Source: Anaerocolumna sp.
Lineage (GTDB): Bacteria > Bacillota > Clostridia > Lachnospirales > Lachnospiraceae
Assembly (NCBI GenBank): GCA_029239975.1
Contig: JARBTX010000049.1
Location: 1-64,000 of the forward strand
Length of the DNA stretch: 64,000 nucleotides
Direction of reading: 5' to 3'
The notes beneath the pieces were generated by a model. That model did not search any database. It was given only the letters and a program-made list of their open reading frames with translations, and had not been told where the DNA came from. Below, one piece after another: positions 54,045-64,000 of the stretch (the stretch's first letter is position 1; each line of letters starts with the position of its first letter). A program made the translations under genes and the position numbers.

Positions 54045-54947
54045 CTAGAATATTCTATAATCAGCAAACTTGTAAGCTAATGAATAGGAAACCGTAATCA
54101 TAATGAATCCAACAACAGATTTTAATAAACCAACTGCTGATGCTAGGCTAAATTGCAGATTGTTAATACCAACTCTATAAACCCAAGTATCTATAATATC
54201 TCCCGTAGAATAAACTGCTGGATTATATAGATTATAAATTTGGTCAAATCCAGCATTTAGAATATTTCCAAGGCTTAACACTGTCATAAGCACGATAACA
54301 CCTTTAATGCCAGGTAACGTAATTTTCGTTAACCGCTTCCACCTTGAAGCACCATCAATGGCTGCTGCTTCGTATAAGGCAGGGCTAATACCTGTAATGG
54401 CAGCTAGATAAACTACTGCATTGAATCCAAACTCCTTCCAAATATCACTTCCAATTACTAATCCACGGAATAAATCATCACGTTGGAAAAATGCTATTGA
54501 TGATAAACCTAAGGATTTTAATATATGATTAATTGGTCCAGTATAACTAAAAATATCTAATAAAATTCCACCTAGAACAACCCAAGATAAAAAATGCGGT
54601 AAGTAAACTATTGTTTGAACAGATCGTTTAAAAACTAAATTCTTTACTTCATTTAAGATTAATGCAAAGGTAACCGGAACAACTAAATTACCAATGATTT
54701 TACCAATAGCAATATAAAGTGTATTAAATAATATTTCTCTGGTATCACTTAATTCAAACATATAAATAAAATTCTCTAGACCTACAAACTCTGATTTAAA
54801 AATACCTTTGCCTGGATTAAAGTCTTGAAAAGCCATAGTGATACCAAACATAGGAACTATATTAACGAAAAACATCCATAATAACGCTGGAAGAAGCATA
54901 ATCCAATAATGAATGGTTACACCTTTACGAAATCCATTTTTCTTCAA
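54045..54947 (-). CDS. Sugar ABC transporter permease (LplB type)
   Basis: 300 aa from a TTG at 54945-54947 with GGGGGA upstream. Hydrophobic segments begin YWIMLLPALLWMFFVNIVP. The EAA loop is YEAAAIDGASRWKRLTKITL, typical of CUT1 permeases of the LplB/YteP group. Partner of the LplC-type permease. Together with the binding protein upstream it imports an oligosaccharide, possibly from plant polysaccharide (substrate inferred only from the family). Confidence 0.9.
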   Translation of the reverse strand: MKKNGFRKGVTIHYWIMLLPALLWMFFVNIVPMFGITMAFQDFNPGKGIFKSEFVGLENFIYMFELSDTREILFNTLYIAIGKIIGNLVVPVTFALILNEVKNLVFKRSVQTIVYLPHFLSWVVLGGILLDIFSYTGPINHILKSLGLSSIAFFQRDDLFRGLVIGSDIWKEFGFNAVVYLAAITGISPALYEAAAIDGASRWKRLTKITLPGIKGVIVLMTVLSLGNILNAGFDQIYNLYNPAVYSTGDIIDTWVYRVGINNLQFSLASAVGLLKSVVGFIMITVSYSLAYKFADYRIF

Positions 54948-55263
54948 GCTTTTTTCCCCCTTTTATAAAATATAGTAGGTATTGTGAAACGTCTAGCATA
55001 TTTATATTTATCGTACAATTGGTACTTTTTTTAGTTAAATCTTGCCTAAATGCAATTGCAACTACAAAATTGTAGTAACTACATGATAAATTCGTTATAC
55101 TCAACATTTGCAAAAATCAAAAAATACAGAGCTGCTGCAAAATGAAACAATTACCGTAGAATGTATTTGTAAATATGATATTTATCGCTATTTACTAAAA
55201 TTCTAAAAGTACCATATTATACATTTGCACCAGCTCCATATATGAAAATTAATTAATGTTATT
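54948..55263. other. Gap between binding-protein and permease genes
   Basis: 316 bp, AT-rich, with no gene. A gap here often allows more binding protein than permease to be made through partial termination or RNA processing. I found no strong hairpin with a T-run to support this. Confidence 0.35.
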
Positions 55264-56967
55264 TTACTTAAGTGTAGCTTGAACCTCTTCGGTTATTTGG
55301 TCTCCACCCTGTTTTTTCCATTCAGTCACAAACTTATCAAATTCATCAATAGAGGCTGTTCCTAAAATGATTTTTAGAATAATTTCATCTTCCATCTTCT
55401 TTAAATTAGTCCATTTCTTCTCCATGGTTTCTGTCTGGGAATAAATTAAACTATACACTTTATTTACTTTAAGATTCTTTAGAGCATCCACTACACATCC
55501 GGATCCATTCAATAGAGACATCATTCTGGCAAAGTTGTCATTACTTGGATCCCAATATTCGATTCTCATGTCATCGTATGGTTCTAATTTTGTTTCTTTT
55601 ACAGATGCAACATCGGCGTCTAATAATTTATATAATTTATTATCATATTCTGGCGTCTTACCAGTTTTTAAATACTCACGTATTACTTCTACAGAATAGG
55701 TACATTCATCTAAAGCCGCAAGTACAGTACGAGCTGGATAATAGGAAACACCTAGTTTTGTGGTATCCATATCCTTCTCATCGCGAACTAAATAATTAGT
55801 TAAGAGTATCGCTGCTTCTGGATGGTCAAATTCTTTGTTAACAATTGTATATTGAATGGTTGATGCCCCAAGTCTTGGTTCCCAAGTGCCTTCATCGGTT
55901 AATGGAGATGCATAGGCAACCCAAGAAGCATTTGGATCATTTACTACTGCGTCTTTGATACCACCATATCCCATCCACCATGGTCCAAAGAACATACCTG
56001 CCTGACCGGATTTAAATGCTTCACCAGCATCTTTTCTTGTTCCAAGTTCTTGATCTAAGATACCGTCTTTATACATCTTAGCTAACATTCCTAATGCTGT
56101 TTTTGTCTCTTCTGTTAATGTTCCATATACTGCTTTTTCTTCTTTATCTTTCATCCAAATTCCTGGATATGCTTTATATGCTGCAAATATTCCATCAAAT
56201 GTATAAGTTCCATTTGCTGAGTTTAAAAAGTTATGATATAAAATATTTCCGGAAGTCGGTCCAAGTAAACCGATTGTATTTTCACCACCCATTTTATTAT
56301 CCACAAAAGCTTTACCAACGTTATAGATATCTTCCACTGTTTTCGGAGCTTCTAAGTTTAACTTATCAAGCCAATCTTGTCTGATCCATAATAAGTTATA
56401 ACCATCCATTTCTACTTGAACTCCTGGTAAAGCCATCATTTTCCCATCATCTGTTACCGCTGCTAAGGCTTTTCCTTCTGTTTTATCTATCATGGATTTA
56501 ATGGTATCAGAAGCATATACATTATAGCTTTCTGTTAAATCCTGCGCTAAACCTGATTTAATAATGGAACGATATTGTGCTTCTCCAACGACTAAGATAT
56601 CTGGTAAATCACTTGCTGCGATTGACATATTTACCTTTTGTAAAAAGTCGTTACCGGATGCTGCTTGCCATACCACATCAATATCGATGTTCATTTTTTC
56701 TTTGACATATCTGGTGTATTGATTATCGGTTGCTGTTTGACCTTCCGGTATAACATCGGATGCATTTACTTCTTGAGCTATTCTTATGGTAATTGGTTCT
56801 TTGTATCTACCAAACGGGCTTGGATTACCATTTTCATCAACTGGTATATTACCTTCTGTTACACTTTTACTTCCTGTTTCTTTGTCCTTCTTCTCCCCAC
56901 AAGAAACCAGGGACAAAACCAAAGTTAAGACCAAAAACAACACAAAACATTTTTTCATTTTCTTCAA
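55264..56967 (-). CDS. Extracellular sugar-binding lipoprotein (LplA type)
   Basis: 567 aa from a TTG at 56965-56967, preceded by GGGAGG. Lipoprotein signal (CFVLFLVLTLVLSLVSCGEK). Family 1 solute-binding domain with DLPDILVVGEAQYRSIIKSG, NLLWIRQDWLDKLNLEAPKT and QAGMFFGPWWMGYGG. Length and layout match the large LplA/YtcQ-type binding proteins. Captures an oligosaccharide outside the membrane and delivers it to the two permeases. Expected to be induced by the divergent YesM/YesN-like pair. Confidence 0.92.
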   Translation of the reverse strand: MKKMKKCFVLFLVLTLVLSLVSCGEKKDKETGSKSVTEGNIPVDENGNPSPFGRYKEPITIRIAQEVNASDVIPEGQTATDNQYTRYVKEKMNIDIDVVWQAASGNDFLQKVNMSIAASDLPDILVVGEAQYRSIIKSGLAQDLTESYNVYASDTIKSMIDKTEGKALAAVTDDGKMMALPGVQVEMDGYNLLWIRQDWLDKLNLEAPKTVEDIYNVGKAFVDNKMGGENTIGLLGPTSGNILYHNFLNSANGTYTFDGIFAAYKAYPGIWMKDKEEKAVYGTLTEETKTALGMLAKMYKDGILDQELGTRKDAGEAFKSGQAGMFFGPWWMGYGGIKDAVVNDPNASWVAYASPLTDEGTWEPRLGASTIQYTIVNKEFDHPEAAILLTNYLVRDEKDMDTTKLGVSYYPARTVLAALDECTYSVEVIREYLKTGKTPEYDNKLYKLLDADVASVKETKLEPYDDMRIEYWDPSNDNFARMMSLLNGSGCVVDALKNLKVNKVYSLIYSQTETMEKKWTNLKKMEDEIILKIILGTASIDEFDKFVTEWKKQGGDQITEEVQATLK

Positions 56968-57185
56968 ACTAATTCCTCCCTAAAATAAATTGACGGATTA
57001 TACTCTGTCTTAGTTTATTATACTAATTGTTATCGCTAATATGGATATACGAAAGTATGAAATGGGTATCTTATTGTACAAAGAATCTATGTAAAACCGC
57101 AAATTATCAACCAAAAGTCCACTTCTTGAAAACAATTATCCACCATTGGATTCACGAATTGACATTGTAAATATTTACCAGTATA

Positions 57186-57214
57186 ATTATATATAAGTAC
57201 ATGAATTATGTAAA
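57186..57214 (-). promoter_or_regulatory. Promoter of the sugar ABC operon
   Basis: On the minus strand, TTTACA (57209-57214) and TATAAT (57186-57191) are separated by 17 bp, giving a ~210-nt untranslated leader before the binding-protein gene. The remaining sequence between 56968 and 57340 is AT-rich with no gene and should hold the divergent promoter and a YesN-type operator. Confidence 0.55.
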
Positions 57215-57340
57215 GATTGTTAAACTAAAGAAAAAAAATTAAGAAGAATCCCCTATCTAGTAGTACCCTAACCTTTATAAATACAATGAATATTTTGTTG
57301 ATTATAATATTTTACCTAAAAATTAATGAGAGGGCTTATT

Positions 57341-59077
57341 ATGTTATTACTGGATAAAACGTATTCTCACTTTTCATTACATAAACGTATTTTATCTCTG
57401 TTTGTTTTATTAGCATGTATATCATTCTTAAGTATTACAGTAGTTTCCAATTATACTATTTCTAAGATTATTGATAACAAATTAGTAGGTGAATACGAAA
57501 ATAACTTAAGTCAAATAAGAATCTCACTAGAAAATATCATTAGTAATTTAAATTTGGTATCGCAACAGTTAGGACTTAACAATGAAACCATTCAGATGTT
57601 AGAGAAGTATTTTTCTACCGAAGATCCTTATGAACGTGCAGTCCTAAATAGCTCAATTCAGAACGCCATTCGTTTTATAACATTTACAAATCCAAATATT
57701 GGACTTTGCTATTATTATAATCAAGATATCAATCAAGTCCTTTTTAATAATCTTCCACTCCCAAAAGATAAGAACCCTTTTCAATCAAATTCCATTTTAT
57801 TACGTACCAATAGCTTTACTTATTACGGTCCACATGAAAGTCAAAGCTCATTTTGTAAAAATCAAGTACTTTCCATTTCGTGTAAAGTTGATACCATAGA
57901 AGCTAGTAATATCTATCTTTATGTTGAAACCAATTATCGAACGATTAAAAATATTTTTCAAAATATAAATAGTGATGATGTTTCATTATTGATTTTAGAT
58001 AAACTATATAGAATTACATACAGTGAATTAAATGAAATATTTCCGATAGGCAGTGTCTTTTATAAAACGGATAACTCATATTTCACGGTTGGTGATTATT
58101 ATTGTTTCTTAGAGACTACGAAACAAGGTTTCCATATTGCGTCCTTAGTGAATCAAAGTAGCTATAACAAAGAAAGAAATCAATGGTTTCAATCGATTCT
58201 ATTCCTTGCTATTTTATTAATTATTTTATCTGTGGGACTTGCAACTATACTTTATCGTACTGTATATCAGCCATTAAACCACTTTGATAAACAATTAGAT
58301 ATGCTTCTATCCGATGATGATGCGAAGATTGTTCCTTGTACCAATATACCAGAATATGATTATATCTTAAGCCGGTTTGGTGATATTAGGAGCCAACTAG
58401 ACACCATGATTGGTGAAATCGTACAACATGAAAAATACCGGAATCAACTGGAACTTGAGAAATTACGTTATCAGATTAACCCACACTTTTTAATGAATAC
58501 ATTAAATACAGTTCACTGGATGGCTATTATGAATGATCAAGAAGAAATTGATACCTTAATACAGTCTCTAAATCATTTACTTGCTTATAATCTTGATAAA
58601 TGCGTCGATAATGCAACAATTGAAACAGAAATAACAGCTTTAACAGAATACATTGAGATTCAACAATCTAGATATGATTTTTCTTTTGAGATAATCAGAG
58701 AACCAGAAGAAATACAATTTCTGTATCCATGTCCTAAATTTATATTACAGCCATTGGTTGAAAATTCACTTTATCATGGTTATAAAGAAAACATGAAATT
58801 AATATTAACCATTACCTTAGGAGAAAGAATCCTTATATCCATAAAAGATACAGGACTTGGCATGACAGATGAACAATTATCGCGATTTCGAAATCATGAA
58901 TTTCATTCATTTATTCACAACAAAGAAAAAAGTAGAAGTATGGGCATTGGTTTAGAATATGTATTACAAAGTTTACTTTCCTATTATAAAAATGATTTTA
59001 ACTTTTCTATAGACAGTGAAATCGAGAATGGAACTACAATTATACTTTCATTACCAATATATCCAACATCAATTTAG
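57341..59077 (+). CDS. YesM-like sensor histidine kinase
   Basis: 578 aa from the ATG at 57341, preceded by GAGAGGG; an ATG five codons earlier is less likely. Membrane helix (ILSLFVLLACISFLSITVVS), an extracellular sensor of ~230 residues, a second helix (SILFLAILLIILSVGLATIL), HAMP, then the His_kinase domain with phospho-His in LRYQINPHFLMNTLNTVHW. ATPase domain with FILQPLVENSLYHGY, ISIKDTGLGM and SMGIGLEYV. It should sense an extracellular sugar or the loaded binding protein and phosphorylate the AraC-type regulator downstream. Divergent from the sugar ABC operon. Confidence 0.9.
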   Translation: MLLLDKTYSHFSLHKRILSLFVLLACISFLSITVVSNYTISKIIDNKLVGEYENNLSQIRISLENIISNLNLVSQQLGLNNETIQMLEKYFSTEDPYERAVLNSSIQNAIRFITFTNPNIGLCYYYNQDINQVLFNNLPLPKDKNPFQSNSILLRTNSFTYYGPHESQSSFCKNQVLSISCKVDTIEASNIYLYVETNYRTIKNIFQNINSDDVSLLILDKLYRITYSELNEIFPIGSVFYKTDNSYFTVGDYYCFLETTKQGFHIASLVNQSSYNKERNQWFQSILFLAILLIILSVGLATILYRTVYQPLNHFDKQLDMLLSDDDAKIVPCTNIPEYDYILSRFGDIRSQLDTMIGEIVQHEKYRNQLELEKLRYQINPHFLMNTLNTVHWMAIMNDQEEIDTLIQSLNHLLAYNLDKCVDNATIETEITALTEYIEIQQSRYDFSFEIIREPEEIQFLYPCPKFILQPLVENSLYHGYKENMKLILTITLGERILISIKDTGLGMTDEQLSRFRNHEFHSFIHNKEKSRSMGIGLEYVLQSLLSYYKNDFNFSIDSEIENGTTIILSLPIYPTSI

Positions 59078-59260
59078 ATAGGTCTTCACAAATCTGAATA
59101 AAATATCAATATTTATCTGCCGAGCTTCCAAGGTGCGGAAGAGCGTGCGGTGCTTGCAGTGTGCCACATATCTGTTCGTTACTTTCGTAATGACAACTTT
59201 TGACTCCACAATTTTTGTGTATTATTACAATAAATAAATGTTAATGAAAGAAGGATTCCC

Positions 59261-60643
59261 TTGGTTAAAGTTCTAGTTGTAGAGGATAATAAATTAATAC
59301 GTAAAGGGTTAATCGTGTCTATGCCTTGGAGTGACTTTGATATGTCTGTAGTTGGTGAATGCAGCGACGGCCAAGGTGCACTAGATTTTTTACAAGATAA
59401 TCAGGTTGACCTTGTGCTTACAGACCTTGAAATGCCAATTATGTCCGGGCTTGAATTTATAAAAATAGCCTCTTCTCTCTATCCTAATATTAATTTTGTT
59501 ATTTTAACTATCTATACTGATTTCGATTATATTAGGCAAGCTTTAAGTTTAGGTGCTATCGATTATATTGCTAAAGTTCAATTTGATAAAGAGAATTTTC
59601 ATTCTATACTTGAGCGTATTAGTAAACGATTATATAAAGTAACATCAAATGATATATCTAATTTAGATCTTAATAAAAAGAAAATATTAAGTTCCTCTAT
59701 TTACACTTTATTATCAATGGAAGATACAAAAAATGGAGTGGACTTTACAAAAGAATTTATAGAATTAAATCATTTAGCTACTAAGAAGATTGAAGTTGGT
59801 GCAGGCATATATATCTTGCCATCTTCCGAAGAAAAATTTGTTTTCCCAGATTATTTTCCTAATTGCATTTTACTAAAAATAAAGGGTGTAATGAATCTAG
59901 CATTAGGAGATTTGATTTCTAAACTATATAAATATAAAAAAAGTCAATTCTTTTATGACTATACACCAAGCAATCCTATACTAATAAAAGATGTTACTGA
60001 TTTAGATATAGATTCTTATATATCCAGTGAAGAAGACTTTCATAACTTAAAAGAACGTTGGTTATCCTTTCAATGGATTCACCATACGGAACTATTTCAT
60101 AAAATAAAATTTGATTTAAAGGAAAGTAAATTAACTGCAGCTAAATTATATCATCTTATGGTCGCTTTAGAAAATGCATGGAATTTATATTATGGAAATC
60201 TATACGGTACCTTAATTACAATTCCTGATTCCTTTCATAGTTGGTTTGAGTTAGAAAACTGGTTAGAAACGTTATACCAAAAGACCGATTTTTCATTACA
60301 TACAATGCAATTCTCGGAAGAAATAAATGATAGCATAAGGATGGCAAAACAAATTATTGATAAAGAATATATGCATCAATTATTATCAGGTGATATAGCT
60401 AATCGCATACATATGAGCCGGAGCTATTTTAATCAATGTTTTAAACAAATGATTGGTGAGTCTTTTGGTAATTATCTACGAAATTTACGAATTCAAAAAG
60501 CAAAAGAGTTTTTAGAACAAACCAATAAATCCATACAATGGATAGCCAGTCATACTGGGTATGAAGATGAGAAATATTTTAGTCGTATATTTAAAAAAGA
60601 AACTGGAATGAACCCTAGTGATTATAGGAAGAATTATAGGTGA
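59261..60643 (+). CDS. YesN-like AraC-type response regulator
   Basis: 460 aa from a TTG start (59261) with AGAAGGA 5 nt ahead. Receiver domain with phospho-acceptor Asp55 (VDLVLTDLEMPIMSG) and acidic ED near the start (VLVVEDNK). A ~230-residue linker domain is followed by a C-terminal AraC double helix-turn-helix (LSGDIANRIHMSRSYFNQCF; IQWIASHTGYEDEKYFSRIF; TGMNPSDYRK). Activates the sugar transport operon when phosphorylated by the kinase upstream (inferred from gene order, which is standard for these loci). Confidence 0.9.
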   Translation: MVKVLVVEDNKLIRKGLIVSMPWSDFDMSVVGECSDGQGALDFLQDNQVDLVLTDLEMPIMSGLEFIKIASSLYPNINFVILTIYTDFDYIRQALSLGAIDYIAKVQFDKENFHSILERISKRLYKVTSNDISNLDLNKKKILSSSIYTLLSMEDTKNGVDFTKEFIELNHLATKKIEVGAGIYILPSSEEKFVFPDYFPNCILLKIKGVMNLALGDLISKLYKYKKSQFFYDYTPSNPILIKDVTDLDIDSYISSEEDFHNLKERWLSFQWIHHTELFHKIKFDLKESKLTAAKLYHLMVALENAWNLYYGNLYGTLITIPDSFHSWFELENWLETLYQKTDFSLHTMQFSEEINDSIRMAKQIIDKEYMHQLLSGDIANRIHMSRSYFNQCFKQMIGESFGNYLRNLRIQKAKEFLEQTNKSIQWIASHTGYEDEKYFSRIFKKETGMNPSDYRKNYR

Positions 60644-60680
60644 ATATAGGTAGTTGTAAGCCTTAGGTTTAAATTAAAGA

Positions 60681-60850
60681 CTATAGATTTTTACTGTTCA
60701 CTATTTCTGACATTAAATCTGATTTATTGATTATTATATCACCATGGTCATTGGTAATATAAGTAATATAATAATCATTTTTATGCTTTGCAAATAGTCT
60801 AATACATAATGCAATTTTAGGAATAGGTTTTTCTGTTATAGAACAACTAG
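60681..60850 (-). pseudogene. Possible decayed coding fragment
   Basis: A minus-strand frame without a start, ending at TAG 60681-60683, reads PKIALCIRLFAKHKNDYYI then TNDHGDIIINKSDLMSEIV. Composition looks protein-like over about 45 codons, but no family is recognised. It may be chance. Confidence 0.25.
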
Positions 60851-60939
60851 TACTCTACATACTTATGTCCATTAATAAGAAAAAAATTAATCGAAAGTAC
60901 ACTTTACCTAAGGTCTTTTGATTAACTGTAAAGCAATAA

Positions 60940-60982
60940 AAAAGATGTATCGATAATACCAGGTGGTATTAAGATACATCCT
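60940..60982 (-). terminator. Terminator of purL
   Basis: AAGATGTATC...AATACC pairs with GGTATT...GATACATC, an imperfect ~17-bp stem with a T-run on the minus strand, just after the purL stop. Confidence 0.75.
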
Positions 60983-61004
60983 TTATTTGTGTAATTTATT
61001 TAAT

Positions 61005-64000
61005 TTATTTAAAATATCCTACCCCAGATTCAAAAATGGATTGATTTTGATTACCTGTAATATTAATTGCCACTCCATCTCCCCGACGTTCAGAGTGAGC
61101 CATTTTGCCAAGTACTCTACCATCTGGACTTGTAATTCCTTCAATTGCATAATAGGAACCATTTGGATTAAAATCTTCATCCATAGTTGGTTTTCCATCA
61201 ATGTCAACATAAAGGCTTGCTACTTGCCCATTTGCTATTAATTTTAGAATCCATTCATCACTCGCTACAAATCTTCCCTCTCCATGGGATGCAGGTATTG
61301 AATAAACACCACCAAGTTCAGCTTTTTGTAACCAAGGAGATTTATTTGTAACTATTTTTGTATATACAGATTTTGATATGTGACGACCAATGTTGTTCAT
61401 AGTTAAGGTTGGTGAATCCTCTTTTTGTGGTGTAATTTCACCGTATGGTACCAGACCAAGTTTAATCAATGCTTGGAAACCATTACAAATACCAAGTGCT
61501 AAACCATCTCTTGTCTTTAATAAATTATTTACAGCTTCTTTGATTCTATCATTACGGAAAGCAGTTGCAATAAATTTACCAGAACCATCTGGTTCATCAC
61601 CTGCTGAAAAACCACCTGGGAACATTAAAATCTGTGCTTCTTTAATACCTTTTTCAAAAGCTTCCACTGATTCTCTAATATGATTCGCATTCAGATTTTT
61701 AAATACTACCGTATTTACTTCAGCTCCAGCATTCTCAAAAGCTTTTAAACTATCATACTCACAGTTAGTACCTGGGAACACAGGTATAAATACTTTAGGT
61801 TTCGCAACTCTATTTTTAGCAATATAAACTGTTTTTGCATCATATATGCTAATGTTGATTTCTTCTTGTTCTGTTTTAGATTTGGTTGGAAATACCTTTT
61901 CAAGAGTATTGGTCCAAGCAGCCAGTGCTTCATCCATTGTTATTTCCGTATCTTTGTAAATGAATTTTCCAGTAGATGTAATTCTACCAACCATTTCTAT
62001 CTTAAGTCCTGCCAATTGTAATTTAGCCAAATCTGTTTCTTTTATTTCTGCAATAATAGAACCGTAATCTGGTGCAAAAAGCTTATTACTGTTTAACTCA
62101 CTGTTTAAAGTGACACCTAATTTATTACCAAATGCCATCTTACTTACTGCCTCAATGATACCAAAGCTACCTAACGCAAATGCAGATACAAACGTTTTAT
62201 CTTTTGATAAATTTCTTATTTTATCATAAACCATCATTAATTGTTCATAATCTGGTAAGTCATATTCATCTCTTTCAACCTGAAACTTAACTAAAATATT
62301 GCCTGCTTCTTTTAATTCAGGTGTGATTACATCATTGATTTTTGCTACATCCACCGCAAAGGAAACTAAAGTTGGTGGTACATCAATATCATTAAAAGTA
62401 CCAGACATACTATCTTTTCCACCTATGGATGGTAATCCTAACTTCATTTGAGCATCATATGCACCTAATAGGGCAGTTAATGGTTCACCCCATCGTTTTG
62501 GATCTGTTCCTAGTCTTCTAAAGTATTCTTGGAAGGTAAAACGAATCTTACTATAATCACCACCTGCAGCAACAATTTTTGCTACGGAAGAGACAATCGC
62601 ATAAACAGAACCATGGAATGGACTCCAACTAGATAAATAAGGGTCAAAACCATAACTCATCATGGTAACTGTATCACATGATCCATGAAGAACTGGCAAT
62701 TTAGCTGTCATTGTCTGAATTGGAGTTAATTGATATTTTCCACCATACGGCATAGTAACTGTTGATGCTCCAATTGAACTATCAAACATTTCAACTAATC
62801 CTTTTTTGGAACAAACATTTAAATCACTTAATGTATTAAGCCATTTATCTTTTAAATCTGTGATGTTCTCATCTTTATTAAAAAAGTTATCCTTACATTC
62901 AGGTAACGTAATGAAAGCTCTTGCTTCTTGATGTGCCCCATTTGTATCTAAAAATGCTCTGGAGATATTAACAATCTCCTTCTCTCTCCATAACATTACT
63001 AATCTAGGTTCCTTTGTAACTTTGGCAACAACTACCGCTTCTAGATTCTCTTCTTCTGCAAATGCTAACATTTTATCTACATCGTTTGCTTCTACTACAA
63101 CTGCCATTCTTTCTTGAGATTCAGAGATTGCAAGTTCAGTTCCATCAAGTCCTGCATATTTTTTTGGGACTTTATCTAAATAGATATGAAGACCATCTGC
63201 CAATTCTCCAATTGCTACGGATACACCACCGGCACCAAAGTCATTACATTTTTTAATGATTTTACTTACTTCTTCTCTTCGAAATAAACGTTGTAATTTT
63301 CTCTCAGTGGGTGCATTTCCTTTTTGAACTTCTGCACCACAAGTTTCAATGGATTCTGTTGTATGAACTTTTGATGAACCTGTTGCACCACCACAACCAT
63401 CACGTCCTGTTCTTCCACCCATTAAGATAATAATATCACCTGGATCGGAATTCTCACGAATTACATTTTTTCTTGGAGCAGCACCCATAACTGCACCAAT
63501 CTCCATTCTTTTAGCAACATAATTTGGATGATATACTTCATCCACTAAACCGGTTGCAAGTCCTATCTGATTACCATAAGAACTGTAACCACTTGCTGCA
63601 CCTGTTACGATTTTTCTCTGTGGTAATTTACCCTTTAAAGTATCTTTTAGAGATACTGTTGGATCTGCGGCACCAGTTACACGCATGGCTTGATATACAT
63701 ATCCCCTACCTGATAGCGGATCTCTGATTGCTCCACCAAGGCAAGTTGCAGCACCACCAAATGGCTCAATTTCCGTTGGATGGTTATGTGTTTCATTCTT
63801 AAACAATACAAGCCATTCTTCTATTTTACCATCAATTTCCACAGGAACTACAATAGAACATGCATTAATTTCATCCGAAACTTCCATGTCTGCGAGTTTT
63901 CCATCCGCTCTTAATTTTTTCATTGCCATTAATGCAATGTCCATTAATGATACATATTTATCCGCTCTTCCTTGATAGATATCAGCGCGATCGGTAAGAT
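61005..64000 (-). CDS. purL: Phosphoribosylformylglycinamidine synthase, single-chain type (partial)
   Basis: The frame is open to the right edge (IYQGRADKYVSLMDIAL precedes the first visible ATG at 63944), so the N-terminus is outside. 998 codons are visible of ~1250. FGAM synthase converts FGAR, glutamine and ATP to FGAM in purine synthesis. Visible are the ATP-binding catalytic domains (FKNETHNHPTEIEPFGGAAT; GRTGRDGCGGATGSS; GGKDSMSGTF). A C-terminal class I glutamine amidotransferase follows (PGTNCEYDSLKAFENAGAEV; FPGGFSAGDE) with nucleophile Cys in LGICNGFQALIKLG and the His/Glu pair in SHGEGRF. The fused amidotransferase marks the large PurL form common in clostridia. Confidence 0.95.
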   Translation of the reverse strand, partial: LTDRADIYQGRADKYVSLMDIALMAMKKLRADGKLADMEVSDEINACSIVVPVEIDGKIEEWLVLFKNETHNHPTEIEPFGGAATCLGGAIRDPLSGRGYVYQAMRVTGAADPTVSLKDTLKGKLPQRKIVTGAASGYSSYGNQIGLATGLVDEVYHPNYVAKRMEIGAVMGAAPRKNVIRENSDPGDIIILMGGRTGRDGCGGATGSSKVHTTESIETCGAEVQKGNAPTERKLQRLFRREEVSKIIKKCNDFGAGGVSVAIGELADGLHIYLDKVPKKYAGLDGTELAISESQERMAVVVEANDVDKMLAFAEEENLEAVVVAKVTKEPRLVMLWREKEIVNISRAFLDTNGAHQEARAFITLPECKDNFFNKDENITDLKDKWLNTLSDLNVCSKKGLVEMFDSSIGASTVTMPYGGKYQLTPIQTMTAKLPVLHGSCDTVTMMSYGFDPYLSSWSPFHGSVYAIVSSVAKIVAAGGDYSKIRFTFQEYFRRLGTDPKRWGEPLTALLGAYDAQMKLGLPSIGGKDSMSGTFNDIDVPPTLVSFAVDVAKINDVITPELKEAGNILVKFQVERDEYDLPDYEQLMMVYDKIRNLSKDKTFVSAFALGSFGIIEAVSKMAFGNKLGVTLNSELNSNKLFAPDYGSIIAEIKETDLAKLQLAGLKIEMVGRITSTGKFIYKDTEITMDEALAAWTNTLEKVFPTKSKTEQEEINISIYDAKTVYIAKNRVAKPKVFIPVFPGTNCEYDSLKAFENAGAEVNTVVFKNLNANHIRESVEAFEKGIKEAQILMFPGGFSAGDEPDGSGKFIATAFRNDRIKEAVNNLLKTRDGLALGICNGFQALIKLGLVPYGEITPQKEDSPTLTMNNIGRHISKSVYTKIVTNKSPWLQKAELGGVYSIPASHGEGRFVASDEWILKLIANGQVASLYVDIDGKPTMDEDFNPNGSYYAIEGITSPDGRVLGKMAHSERRGDGVAINITGNQNQSIFESGVGYFK

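Overview
The window is AT-rich, low-GC Firmicute DNA. TTG starts with strong Shine-Dalgarno sites, a YesMN-type two-component pair beside an Lpl-type sugar ABC transporter, Csp-like subtilases, DUF4317 and BspA-type leucine-rich repeats all point to a Lachnospiraceae/Lachnoclostridium-type Clostridium. The genus is an inference. No rRNA, intact tRNA, CRISPR array or transposase was seen. Both edges cut genes: lanM on the left and purL on the right.

Layout. (1) 1-2.5 kb: a class II lanthipeptide locus with a lichenicidin-alpha-like precursor and a LanM synthetase. (2) 3.3-15.3 kb: a minus-strand run of small regulatory and resistance-like genes: methyltransferase, GNAT, AraC regulators with C-terminal sensor domains, a DUF2268 metalloprotease, a zinc-ribbon/DUF4352 membrane protein, an ICMT-like methyltransferase, and an AraC - UvrA2 - serine hydrolase operon. 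(3) 16-22.3 kb: DUF4317, two tandem Csp-like S8 proteases (the downstream copy has Gly in place of the catalytic Ser), and an SDR. (4) 22.5-25.3 kb: an APH-like kinase and two decayed genes. (5) 25.6-38.4 kb: a genomic island built on a tRNA-Gly 3' end. (6) 38.4-44.4 kb: nitroreductase, AraC, and a heterodimeric ABC exporter. (7) 44.6-52.8 kb: small lipoprotein, sugar isomerase, 5'-nucleotidase with LysM, a structured small-ORF transcript upstream of rsgA, and L-lactate dehydrogenase. (8) 53.1-60.6 kb: a sugar ABC importer (binding protein and two permeases) divergent from its YesM/YesN-like sensor kinase and regulator. (9) 61-64 kb: purL.

The most unusual structure is region 5. A ~22-bp sequence equal to the 3' end of a tRNA-Gly gene occurs eight times (25.70, 27.42, 28.74, 30.56, 31.83, 32.02, 34.59 and 38.32 kb), always in the same orientation. 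Seven copies have a terminator-like hairpin on the left, of differing sequence except that two match. Most are flanked by short directly repeated 'arm' sites resembling tyrosine-integrase arm sites, and three have integrase 3' ends or remnants beside them. The arm sequences at the two ends of a unit match each other but differ between units, as expected for serially stacked integrative elements. Copies are more degenerate with distance from the 38.3-kb tRNA fragment, which fits accretion with the oldest unit farthest left. Cargo includes AraC/GyrI regulators, a DUF3788 protein, an LRR protein cut off close to a core, a truncated sugar-binding protein, a lipoprotein gene with two in-frame TAA codons, and a frameshifted MobV relaxase. 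The tRNA itself lacks its first ~11 nucleotides.
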